The notes under the pieces were generated by a model that was given only the letters and a program-made list of their open reading frames with translations, made no database searches and was not told the origin of the DNA. A DNA stretch of 9,381 nt from Sphaerochaeta sp. (lineage in GTDB: Bacteria > Spirochaetota > Spirochaetia > Sphaerochaetales > Sphaerochaetaceae), in the NCBI GenBank assembly GCA_023228445.1, contig JALOBD010000088.1:1-9381 (forward strand), read 5' to 3'. Position 1 is the first letter of the stretch; each line of letters opens with the position of its first letter. Shown one piece after another: positions 1-6,642 of the stretch. The translations under genes and the position numbers were made by a program.

Positions 1-1388
1 CGGCGCATCAGGGCAAGGTCGCTGTGCATCGTCCCCCCGGCTCCGTCCCCCTCTCCGATGGGGCGCAGCAATGCACCCTGGATCTCCTTGTGCAGGATGG
101 AGCCATAGTCCTTGGTGATCTCAACGGGGTCCATCGTGCCGTTGTAGGAGCCTTGGATCATGGAGGAGAGAATTCGCGTCCCATCCAGCGACTGCCACCA
201 GAAGAGGTCGTAGGGGAAGCGGGTCGTATCATTCCAACTCAGCTTACTGGTGACAAAGTACTTGACCCCACACCCTACTAGGATTTGTGGCAGCGCTGCC
301 GTGTAGCCAAAGGAGTCGGGCAGCCAGAAGACATCGCCGCGGTAGCCGTCAAAGAGATCGGCAGTGACGCGCCGGCCGATGAGGTTCTGCCGGATGAGTG
401 ACTCGCCGCTTGGCAGCATGCAGTCAGGCTCCACGTAGCAGACCCCGTTGGGCTCCCACCGTCGGCTCTTCCACGCCTCGCTCACACGGGAGAAGACCGT
501 CGGATAGTGCTCCTTGAGCGCCTCCATCTGCGCCGGCTGGGTGCATACGTAGACGAACGTTGGATCCTCCTCGATGTAGCGGCACATGTTCAGCGCCGTA
601 CGGGCGGCCTTGCGCACCGTCTCTGCGATCGGCCACAGCCACGCGTGGTCCAGGTGGGCGTAGCCGACCGACAAGACCTGGGGGGTGAGGGAGGCGTTCT
701 TCGCCTCAAGGAGCGGGCCGATGGCCTTTCTGACCGCTGCCGCCCCAGCGACGGGGCTCTCTACCAACGAGAGATCCTCAAGGGCGGCCAACAGCGTAGA
801 GAGCAGGTACTGGTAGTGATGGGAGGTTGGATCGAGGGTCTTGGAGATTTGGCGCAGGACCTTCACATCGTAGTAGAGTTCATACACATCGTCGTTGCGC
901 GTGAGGAGCAACGGGGTTTTACAGGTCAGCGGATAGTCGCGCTTGTGGATCGACACACACGCCTGCACCCTCCCCTGGTCACTGGGGTGGAAGCCCGGGT
1001 AGCGGTGTCCACCCCAAGCCTGCGCCACGAAGGTGATCTGCTCTCCAGCCCATTGTGTCACCTCGATGCGGGGATGGAATGGGTTGGTCGCCCCGACGGG
1101 AATACCGTTGATGAAGATGAGGGTGTCGGTCTCCGTCTCCAGTTGGAGGTAGAGTGCTCCACTTCCAACGGGCAGCGAGACGACTCCTCGAAACCAGTGG
1201 TCGACCCACATCTTTTTGAATTCAAAGGGGAGGGTGATGGCCTGCCACGGTCCCTCATGGACCTGCTCACCCATCACCATCTCGCTTTGTGCATATTCAA
1301 GGTCGAGGCGCTTGACCACCTCGTAGCGCCAGCGCGCCAAGAGGTCGAGGTACTGGTCTATCCGCTTCTCAACTTTTGCCCTGATCAT
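1..1388 (-). CDS. GH38 alpha-mannosidase, N-terminal 462 residues (cut by left window edge)
   Basis: Glycoside hydrolase family 38 enzyme, which removes alpha-linked mannose by a retaining, metal-dependent mechanism. Translation gives 462 residues before the window ends; family members of this type run to about 1000 residues, so under half is visible. Residues 1-230 look like the beta-rich N-terminal region. The catalytic domain begins near 240 with AHLDHAWLW, where H245 and D247 match the zinc-binding H-x-D. The motif WLPDSFGY places the expected nucleophile and metal ligand at D358, and WEPNG (311-315) is also typical. The fourth metal ligand, a later His, would lie outside the window. There is no signal peptide, so it should act in the cytoplasm on imported oligosaccharides. 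The ATG overlaps the stop of the upstream PLP-enzyme gene as ATGA and is preceded by a G-rich Shine-Dalgarno sequence, suggesting translational coupling. Linkage specificity cannot be read from this part. Confidence 0.9.
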   Translation of the reverse strand, partial: MIRAKVEKRIDQYLDLLARWRYEVVKRLDLEYAQSEMVMGEQVHEGPWQAITLPFEFKKMWVDHWFRGVVSLPVGSGALYLQLETETDTLIFINGIPVGATNPFHPRIEVTQWAGEQITFVAQAWGGHRYPGFHPSDQGRVQACVSIHKRDYPLTCKTPLLLTRNDDVYELYYDVKVLRQISKTLDPTSHHYQYLLSTLLAALEDLSLVESPVAGAAAVRKAIGPLLEAKNASLTPQVLSVGYAHLDHAWLWPIAETVRKAARTALNMCRYIEEDPTFVYVCTQPAQMEALKEHYPTVFSRVSEAWKSRRWEPNGVCYVEPDCMLPSGESLIRQNLIGRRVTADLFDGYRGDVFWLPDSFGYTAALPQILVGCGVKYFVTSKLSWNDTTRFPYDLFWWQSLDGTRILSSMIQGSYNGTMDPVEITKDYGSILHKEIQGALLRPIGEGDGAGGTMHSDLALMR

Positions 1389-2569
1389 CCCCTCACCCCC
1401 CCCAACGCGCCAAGCGCGTTGTTCACATCATCTGCCAAGAGGCCCACATCCTCGATGCCGGCATGCACCCTGATCAAGGCCAGGCGGTCAGCTGGCACTG
1501 CATCATCGTTAAACTTGACCGCTGCCGGGAAGACGAGGCTCTCATACCCTCCCCAGCTCACCGCTCGCTTGAAGAGCGTCAACGAGTTGACGAATCCCTT
1601 GACCTCCTCAAGGCGGTCGGTCTTCAATCGGAAGCTGAAGAGCCCGCTGCCTCCACGCATCTGACGCTGGGCCAACTCGTATTGGCTGAAGGATGGCAGG
1701 AAGGGGTAGAGCACCTCCTCCACCTGAGGGTGGGCTTCCAGCATCGTGGCCAGGGTCAATGCGTTCTCAAAGTGGCGGGGCATACGTAAATGCAGCGTCC
1801 GCAGATTGCGCATGATGAGCCACGCGGCAAAGGGGTCGGGCACCGGGCCGAGCGGCAGGAATTGGTGCTCGAAGAGCTCCTTCATCACGGGCTTTGAGGC
1901 AGCGATGACACCGCCGATGACGTCACTGTTGCCCCCCAGGTACTTTGAGGCTGAGTGGACCACGATGTCGATGCCGTGCGCTATCGGATTTTGGAAGAAT
2001 GGAGTCGCCCACGTGTTGTCGATGATCGTGCGGATGCCCCGTTTCTGTGCAATGGCGGCAACTGCCCTGAGGTCTTGTAGCTTGAAGGTAAACGTCGTCG
2101 GGCTCTCGAGGTAGAAGAGTCTTGTATTGGGGCGGACCGCCGCCTCAAACTCTGTGGGGTCGGTGCCCTCGACATAGGTGTGGTCGATGTTGAATCTGGC
2201 CAGATAGGTGTCGAAAAAATAGCGCACCCACGAGTAGCAGTCGCCGACCACCACCGCATGTTCGCCGCTCTTGAGGGAGCCGAGGATTGCCAGCGACGAG
2301 GCAGCCACGCCACTTGAGACGAGCTTGGCTGCCTCAGCGCCCTCCAGTGCAGCGAGCTTCTGCTCGCAGAGGTTGACCGTCGGGTTGTTGCCTCGGGTGT
2401 AGAGGTAGTGGCGTTCCTCATCGCTCAACGCGTCGCGAAAGTCGTCATAGGAGGGAAAGCAGAAGATCGAGGTCTGGAAGATCGGTGGACTGACTGCGTT
2501 GAACGGGAGGTCACGTTCGCCTTGGTGCAAGAGAATTTCAGTCAGTGGCGCAGCAGCGTGTGTGGTCAT
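1385..2569 (-). CDS. metC: MetC-like PLP-dependent cystathionine beta-lyase / C-S lyase
   Basis: Cys/Met-metabolism PLP enzyme (fold type I), 394 residues, full length for the family. Visible motifs are YTRGNNPT with Y57 and R59 (phosphate binding from the partner subunit), SSGVAA at 85-90, Y112 in the position of the ring-stacking Tyr, D184 in DNTWA, and the Schiff-base lysine K209 in SASKYLGG. Near the C-terminus GGSGLFSF, SWGGYESL (S338, W339) and IRVH (R367) match the E. coli MetC branch rather than MetB. That branch cleaves cystathionine to homocysteine, pyruvate and ammonia. One oddity is GGNSDVIGG, where most relatives have His in place of N214. It lies 9 bp after the MalG-type permease and overlaps the mannosidase start by 4 bp, so it is probably co-transcribed with a sugar importer. 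That context is unusual for methionine synthesis, and the true substrate may be another cysteine thioether. The family call is firm; the exact reaction is less so. Confidence 0.83.
   Translation of the reverse strand: MTTHAAAPLTEILLHQGERDLPFNAVSPPIFQTSIFCFPSYDDFRDALSDEERHYLYTRGNNPTVNLCEQKLAALEGAEAAKLVSSGVAASSLAILGSLKSGEHAVVVGDCYSWVRYFFDTYLARFNIDHTYVEGTDPTEFEAAVRPNTRLFYLESPTTFTFKLQDLRAVAAIAQKRGIRTIIDNTWATPFFQNPIAHGIDIVVHSASKYLGGNSDVIGGVIAASKPVMKELFEHQFLPLGPVPDPFAAWLIMRNLRTLHLRMPRHFENALTLATMLEAHPQVEEVLYPFLPSFSQYELAQRQMRGGSGLFSFRLKTDRLEEVKGFVNSLTLFKRAVSWGGYESLVFPAAVKFNDDAVPADRLALIRVHAGIEDVGLLADDVNNALGALGGVRG
1396..1403 (-). repeat. G8 homopolymer at the metC-like / mannosidase junction
   Basis: Eight consecutive G on the coding strand, within the last codons of the PLP enzyme (TTG GGG GGG GTG AGG GGA TGA). 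The run also forms the core of the mannosidase Shine-Dalgarno sequence (GGGGGTGA, then GGGG, then ATG). It spans a G-GGG-GGG heptamer in the phase of a minus-one slippery site. Whether it slips is unknown. Confidence 0.6.
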
Positions 2570-2578
2570 GGGGGTATC

Positions 2579-3412
2579 CTATCCTTTGACGCTTCCTTCG
2601 GTAAGGCCTGCTACGATGTAGCGCTGACCAAATCCGAATACGATCATCGTCGGAAGCAGGGCGATGACGATACCTGCACTCATCACATCCCAGCTGATGC
2701 CGGCCTTCGAGATGAACGAGTTCAGTGCGACAGGGACCGTCATCTTGTCGTTGCTCATCAACAACATGACGGCCAAGAAGAGTTCATTCCAGATATTGAT
2801 GAAGGCAAAGCAGAAGATCGCCGCCATCCCCGGCCGGGTGATGGGCAGGATCACACGCCACAGCGACTGGAACATCGAGCATCCGTCGATGCGTGCCGCC
2901 TCCTCCAAGCTGGTGGGGATCCGGTCGAAGAAGCCCTTGCTCATGATCGTCGAGAAGGCGACGACGGTCGCCACGTAGACGAGCATCAGGGCAGCGGTGC
3001 GGTCGACCCACCCCAGACGGCTGAACATCGTGAAGATCGGGACCATGATGATGAAGGTCGGGATGGTCTGGGTGAAGTAGAGCACCAGCTGCAGTGCCCC
3101 CTTCGTCCGCTTGGTTGGGTAGCGCGAGAGCGAGAAGCCGCTGAAGATCGAGACGGCCATCGCCAACAGTGACGATATGAGTGCGATGACCAATGAATTG
3201 CGAAAATAGGTGGAGAAGTTTGAGAAGGAGAAGAGCTTGCGGTAGCTTGCCAAGGAGGGGTTGTTCGGCAGGTACTGCAGTGGCATCGTATAGATCTCCT
3301 TCGGCCCCTTGAGGCTGGTGATGAAGATCCAGTAGAGGGGGAAGATTGCAGCAATGAGGTAGAGGGCCAAGAGCAGGAACCGAATGACCGGGTACGGTGA
3401 GCGGCGCTTCAT
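2579..3412 (-). CDS. Sugar ABC transporter permease, MalG type (module B)
   Basis: Inner-membrane permease of a CUT1-type carbohydrate ABC importer, 277 residues, a normal length. There is a short cytoplasmic start (MKRRSPYPVIR), a first membrane span near residues 11-32, and about six hydrophobic stretches overall. The EAA loop that docks the ATPase is clear: EEAARIDG at 170-177 followed by ILP at 188-190. The C-terminal GLTEGSVKG is typical of MalG-side subunits. The start is an ATGA overlap with the stop of the MalF-type gene, preceded by GGAGGAG, which favours coupled translation and equal amounts of the two permeases. The PLP-enzyme gene follows after 9 bp. The substrate is inferred as a mannoside only from the mannosidase downstream. 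Confidence 0.93.
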   Translation of the reverse strand: MKRRSPYPVIRFLLLALYLIAAIFPLYWIFITSLKGPKEIYTMPLQYLPNNPSLASYRKLFSFSNFSTYFRNSLVIALISSLLAMAVSIFSGFSLSRYPTKRTKGALQLVLYFTQTIPTFIIMVPIFTMFSRLGWVDRTAALMLVYVATVVAFSTIMSKGFFDRIPTSLEEAARIDGCSMFQSLWRVILPITRPGMAAIFCFAFINIWNELFLAVMLLMSNDKMTVPVALNSFISKAGISWDVMSAGIVIALLPTMIVFGFGQRYIVAGLTEGSVKG

Positions 3413-4290
3413 AAGAGCTCCTCCTTCGAATCTTCGACGATCCTGAGGTAGAGTACTGCATACACAAAGAGCAGGAGCATGATGATGACGGCGATGGCCG
3501 ACCCTTGGCCATAGTCGTACTCCTTGAAGACCTTGTTGATCATCTGTGTGGCGAGGATGTTGGTACGGTTGACCGGTCCCCCATTGGTCATCGCATAGAT
3601 CAAGTCAGGGAAGTTGACGATCCACATCGTGCGCAGCAGGATGGTGGACACGATCGTCGGCTTGACGTATGGCACGGTCACCGAGATGAACTTGCGCACC
3701 GTTGCCGCCCCATCGAGGGTCGCCGCTTCATAGAGCTCGTTGGGCACCGATTGCAGCGCGGCGAGGAGCATGATGCCGAAGAAGGGCACGCCATACCAGA
3801 TATTCGGGATGATGACACTCATCATCGCAAGGCGTGGGTTTGAGAGAAACCCGATCGGCTGATCGAGTACACCGAGGCGGATCAAGAGGTCGTTGACCAG
3901 CCCCGCCTGTCCGTTGAAGAGCCAAGCCCATGTCAGGCCGATGGCAAACCCACTCAGTGCCCAGCCGTAGAAGACGAAGGCGGTGTAGAGTCCACGACCG
4001 GCAAACGGCTTGCGCAGCAGCAAGGCCAGGGCGAACCCCAGGATGAACTGGAAGGTGAGTGAGCCAATGAGCCAAACGGCTGTGTTGAGCAGGATTTGCG
4101 CGAAGCTGATATGCTTGTCGGTGATCACCGAAATGAAGTTTCCCACCCCATTGAAGCGCAGGGTGGACAGATCGAAGAGGTTGTAGTGTTGGAAGGCCAT
4201 CACCCCTCCCCGGACCACCGGTACGTAGATGAACAACACCAAGAACAGCAGTGTGGGAACCAACATCCAACGGTAGTGGGTCTTCTCCAT
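3409..4290 (-). CDS. Sugar ABC transporter permease, MalF type (module B)
   Basis: Partner permease of the same CUT1-type importer, 293 residues from the chosen start. The first membrane span lies near residues 8-28 and about six hydrophobic stretches are visible. The ATPase-docking EAA motif is YEAATLDGAATVRKF starting near residue 187, ending in VP near 207, followed by the usual MTNGGP segment. The MalF-like order (binding protein, then this gene, then the MalG type) is standard. Three in-frame starts lie together: GTG at 4296, ATG at 4293 and ATG at 4290. I prefer 4290 because AGGGGGTGAT at 4301-4292, one mismatch from the ideal anti-16S pairing, overlaps the first two starts and leaves 5 bp from its G-rich core to the third. 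The choice changes only two residues. Confidence 0.92.
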   Translation of the reverse strand: MEKTHYRWMLVPTLLFLVLFIYVPVVRGGVMAFQHYNLFDLSTLRFNGVGNFISVITDKHISFAQILLNTAVWLIGSLTFQFILGFALALLLRKPFAGRGLYTAFVFYGWALSGFAIGLTWAWLFNGQAGLVNDLLIRLGVLDQPIGFLSNPRLAMMSVIIPNIWYGVPFFGIMLLAALQSVPNELYEAATLDGAATVRKFISVTVPYVKPTIVSTILLRTMWIVNFPDLIYAMTNGGPVNRTNILATQMINKVFKEYDYGQGSAIAVIIMLLLFVYAVLYLRIVEDSKEELL

Positions 4291-4291
4291 C

Positions 4292-4301
4292 ATCACCCCC
4301 T
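4292..4301 (-). promoter_or_regulatory. Shine-Dalgarno site deciding the MalF-type permease start
   Basis: AGGGGGTGAT differs by one base from AGGAGGTGAT, the complement of the 16S rRNA 3' end. It overlaps the possible GTG (4296) and first ATG (4293) starts, so ATG 4290 is the best-spaced initiation codon. Confidence 0.6.
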
Positions 4302-4313
4302 GTAGTTACAAGC

Positions 4314-4338
4314 TTCCGGGGCGCCAGGCACCCCGGAA
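4314..4338 (-). promoter_or_regulatory. Stem-loop between binding-protein and permease genes (module B)
   Basis: On the coding strand TTCCGGGG and CCCCGGAA form a perfect 8-bp stem. Inside it a G-U pair and two G-C pairs extend the stem to about 11 bp around a 3-nt loop. It begins 19 nt after the binding-protein stop and ends 12 nt before the permease Shine-Dalgarno site. No U-tract follows, so it is not a standard terminator. In comparable operons such hairpins protect the upstream mRNA from 3' decay, giving more binding protein than permease; that role here is inference. Confidence 0.72.
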
Positions 4339-4357
4339 CGAAATGGTGCGAGTATGC

Positions 4358-5635
4358 CTACTTCCAATAATCTTCCCAGCTCTTGATCGCTTGGTCAACG
4401 GTGGTGTTGCCCAAGAGCAACGACTGCATCGTCTGCTCCTGCACCTGTGCCCACCCAGGGTACTTGGGGCTGTCGAGCGGATACTTGACGAAGACATAGG
4501 TGTCGGGATCCGACATCTCCGTCTCCCATGACTTGTATACGCCGCTGGAGAAGTACGGGTCATTGGCGTACGTCGAGGTGTGCACCGGCAGCGGTCCGTA
4601 GACCTTGCAGAAGTCGGCGTTGTTCTCGGCGTTCACCATGAACGAGATGAAGTCCCAGGCAAGGTCGGGGTGCTTGCTCGTCGTCGGGATGCCAAGGCCG
4701 GCAAAGCCATAGTCGAGGTACGTCTTGCCACTGGCGCCGACCGGCATCGGGATGACGGTATAGAGCGCCGGATCGAGGGCATCGGCCACCATGCCGACGG
4801 TATCGGGATCCTGGACGAGGAACGGGGTGCTGCCACTGATGAAGGCGTTGACCTGCTCGTTGAACCCCCAGTTGACCCCGTCGGCGGGAACTGCATGCTT
4901 GTACAGGTCGACGTAGGCAGCAACGGCCCTTCGCGCTTCGGGAGTGGAGAAGGCAAACCTGCCGTCATCGGTCTTGTAGATATTGTCCACCGAGATGTTG
5001 TCCACATCACTGAGGATCAGGATGTCGGAGATCTTGAAGGAGCTACCCTTGCCCCTGAAGCCGAAGCCGTACTGGTTGCGGTCCTTGCCCGTGATCGCCT
5101 TGGACATCGAATACAACTCGTCAATAGTCTTGGGCAGCGTGGTGAAGCCGTACTTGGCAAGCACATCGGTGCGGACGAACAACCCCTTGACGAAGAAGAA
5201 CTGCGGCAGCAGATACGGGGTGTTGTCAACGGTGTTGGCTGCGGTGACGGTCAGCGGAAGCAGGTCGTCCCCCTCGTCCCACGCAGCCAGGTACGTGGTC
5301 AGGTCGACAAGCTTCTTGTTGTTGACGAACTGCTTGACCGTATGGTCTCGCACTTCGACGATGTCAAGCTCTTGGTTGCTGTTGAGCATCAAGGTCAGCT
5401 TGTTGTCGGCCTGCTCATACGGTGGGCTGACCAGGTTGATCTTCACCATCGGGTTGAGCGCCTCATACTTGGCGATCAGATCCTCGATCTGTGCAGTGCG
5501 GGATGGGCTGGTCATCGTCTCGACGAAGGTCAAGGTCACCGGGCCTGCTGCCTCCTTGGTCCCGGCAGCGAAGACCGGAGCGAGCAGAAGCAGCACAACG
5601 ACGAGCGTGAACAAAACAGGTGTGCGGTTCTTCAT
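4358..5635 (-). CDS. Periplasmic sugar-binding protein of ABC importer (module B)
   Basis: Extracellular solute-binding protein family 1, 425 residues, a usual length. It should capture the sugar in the periplasm and deliver it to the two permeases encoded just downstream. The N-terminus is a classic signal peptide: MKNR, a hydrophobic core to about residue 19, then PVFA with likely signal peptidase I cleavage after residue 23. No lipobox Cys is present, so it is soluble rather than lipid-anchored. The mature part opens with AGTKEAAG, a pattern common in Sphaerochaeta binding proteins (from memory). Family features include a QIEDLIAKYEALNP-type first helix and YGFAGLGIPTTSKHPDLAW, the hinge/lobe segment before the C-terminal helices. 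I chose ATG 5635 because AAGGAG lies 7 bp upstream; a TTG at 5641 in the same frame is too close. A strong promoter with two operator-like sites precedes it. The ligand is not readable from sequence. Confidence 0.94.
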   Translation of the reverse strand: MKNRTPVLFTLVVVLLLLAPVFAAGTKEAAGPVTLTFVETMTSPSRTAQIEDLIAKYEALNPMVKINLVSPPYEQADNKLTLMLNSNQELDIVEVRDHTVKQFVNNKKLVDLTTYLAAWDEGDDLLPLTVTAANTVDNTPYLLPQFFFVKGLFVRTDVLAKYGFTTLPKTIDELYSMSKAITGKDRNQYGFGFRGKGSSFKISDILILSDVDNISVDNIYKTDDGRFAFSTPEARRAVAAYVDLYKHAVPADGVNWGFNEQVNAFISGSTPFLVQDPDTVGMVADALDPALYTVIPMPVGASGKTYLDYGFAGLGIPTTSKHPDLAWDFISFMVNAENNADFCKVYGPLPVHTSTYANDPYFSSGVYKSWETEMSDPDTYVFVKYPLDSPKYPGWAQVQEQTMQSLLLGNTTVDQAIKSWEDYWK

Positions 5636-5642
5636 TTCCAAA

Positions 5643-5648
5643 CTCCTT
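5643..5648 (-). promoter_or_regulatory. Shine-Dalgarno site deciding the binding-protein start
   Basis: AAGGAG lies 7 bp before ATG 5635. It leaves only 1 bp before the in-frame TTG at 5641, so the ATG is the start. Confidence 0.75.
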
Positions 5649-5652
5649 TAAG

Positions 5653-5684
5653 TGGTATAACCAGATACTATTCTGGTAATACCA
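5653..5684 (-). promoter_or_regulatory. Paired operator: two TGGT-N3-ACCA palindromes
   Basis: TGGTATAACCA (5653-5663) and TGGTAATACCA (5674-5684) on the plus strand each fit TGGT-N3-ACCA. Their centres are 21 bp apart, two helical turns. Together they also form a 12-bp inverted repeat with one mismatch and an 8-bp spacer. The first site met by RNA polymerase directly abuts the -10 box and should cover the transcription start; the second lies in the early leader. This layout suits repression. The half-site and spacing fit the FadR-type GntR-family operator pattern (T-N-G-T-N3-A-C-N-A), but the regulator gene is not in the window. Confidence 0.75.
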
Positions 5685-5712
5685 ATTGTAGCACCATATT
5701 GGCCGCTGTCAA
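5685..5712 (-). promoter_or_regulatory. Sigma-70-type promoter of the mannoside operon (module B)
   Basis: The coding strand carries TTGACA (5712-5707, a perfect -35) and TACAAT (5690-5685, five of six bases of the -10 consensus), separated by 16 bp. The predicted start near 5678 gives a leader of about 43 nt before ATG 5635. It lies in the 144-bp gap between the epimerase-family gene and the binding protein. I see no convincing intrinsic terminator in that gap, so some read-through from module A is possible. Confidence 0.8.
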
Positions 5713-5779
5713 CTGAATTCCTGTCATTAAACGAATTGGAACAAACCCATCGGCTCAGCCGGAGACCCTCTCTCTTCGC

Positions 5780-6598
5780 CTACGAGCCAGGATTCTCGTC
5801 AATCAACAACCCCCTGATGACATTGCTCTCATGGGGGCGGTCGACGATTGGGGTGAGGATGGTGGGGTTGTGGATCAACGGCCCGTCGTAGTGGATGGCA
5901 TCAAGGCCGGCGCGTACCGCTGCCCAATCGATCGTCCCCTCCCCCACACGACCTTGGTCGCTCTCCCGCACATGGATCGTCTTGAGGTAGACGGCGGTGC
6001 GGGTGATCGCCTCCTCGATGCTCTCTTCCTCGAGGGCCATGTGGTAGGTATCCAAATCGATGCCGACGCTGCTGTGGTTCACCGCCTGCACAAAGGAGAG
6101 GGCGCTCTCGGCGTCGGGCAGCAGGAAGTGCTCGCTTCGATTGATGGGCTTGATGTTGAGCAGCACATCCTCGTTTTCGGCAGCCCAGGCGAGGCTGCGC
6201 ACCGACTTGACCGCCTGCTCGAGGAAGTGTTCACGCTGGCCGGCAAGCTCCCAATGGGGGGGGAAGATGGCGTAGAAGGCGCCGTTGATCGACCCGCCGC
6301 CCATCTGGCCGATGACCTTGATGAGCCGGGTTGCCTCTTGGACTGCAGAGCGCCGGCGCTCCTCGTCCAGTGAGGCGAGGTCGCCCTCCTGGTTGGGGGA
6401 CCAGGTGTAGCTGAGGTCCATGCGGTGGGTGCGTGCCTCAAAGCCGATGCGGGTTCTCGAGAGGACGGTGTTGGCCGCCAAACGCTGGGCATCGAGCTCG
6501 ATCTGGTCGTAGCCGAGCTCGCGGGCCCGGGCGATGAAGTCGGCCGCATCGTAGGGCAGGTATCCCCACCGTTTGTAGTGAATGCCGACGCTTCTCAT
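5780..6598 (-). CDS. TIM-barrel epimerase-family protein (D-tagatose/D-psicose 3-epimerase-like) with altered active site
   Basis: Sugar isomerase/epimerase superfamily protein (xylose-isomerase-like TIM barrel), 272 residues. It aligns without gaps, by eye and from memory, to D-psicose 3-epimerases from about residue 150 to 244: PINRSEHFLL corresponds to VLNRFE, DLDTYHM to LDTFHM, and GEGTIDW to GKGR-PW. Those enzymes use E150, D183, H209 and E244 for metal binding and acid-base catalysis. Here D183 and H209 remain, but position 150 is Lys and position 244 is Asn, so standard C3 epimerisation is doubtful. It is also about 20 residues shorter than the usual ~290, losing the C-terminal part. 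AGGTGA lies 6 bp before the ATG. It follows the MalG-type permease by 44 bp in the same direction and is probably in the same operon. It may act on the sugar imported by module A, have a changed reaction, or bind without catalysis. Confidence 0.8.
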   Translation of the reverse strand: MRSVGIHYKRWGYLPYDAADFIARARELGYDQIELDAQRLAANTVLSRTRIGFEARTHRMDLSYTWSPNQEGDLASLDEERRRSAVQEATRLIKVIGQMGGGSINGAFYAIFPPHWELAGQREHFLEQAVKSVRSLAWAAENEDVLLNIKPINRSEHFLLPDAESALSFVQAVNHSSVGIDLDTYHMALEEESIEEAITRTAVYLKTIHVRESDQGRVGEGTIDWAAVRAGLDAIHYDGPLIHNPTILTPIVDRPHESNVIRGLLIDENPGS

Positions 6599-6642
6599 GC
6601 ATAGTCACCTGCTCTTATGGTAGCAGAGCGGGGAGGCGGACA

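Noticed and set aside
507..1664. Long open frame on the plus strand opposite the mannosidase and PLP-enzyme genes
   Set aside because: Both minus-strand genes carry clear family motifs through this region. The antisense frame gives no recognisable domain and reflects GC-rich codon use.
4580..5716. Long plus-strand open frame opposite the binding-protein gene
   Set aside because: It runs through the operator and promoter and mirrors a confident binding-protein gene; its composition is rich in charged residues and shows no domain.
5740..5765. Possible terminator after the epimerase-family gene (CGGC-TGA-GCCG, then a weakly T-rich stretch)
   Set aside because: The stem is only 4 bp with a 3-nt loop, and the following bases (ATGGGTTTGTT) are a poor U-tract, too weak to call a terminator.
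6611..6629. Small inverted repeat GCTCT/AGAGC in the gap before the epimerase-family gene
   Set aside because: A 5-bp stem with a 9-nt loop is expected by chance and lies in an ordinary 44-bp intercistronic gap; no promoter-like boxes were convincing there.
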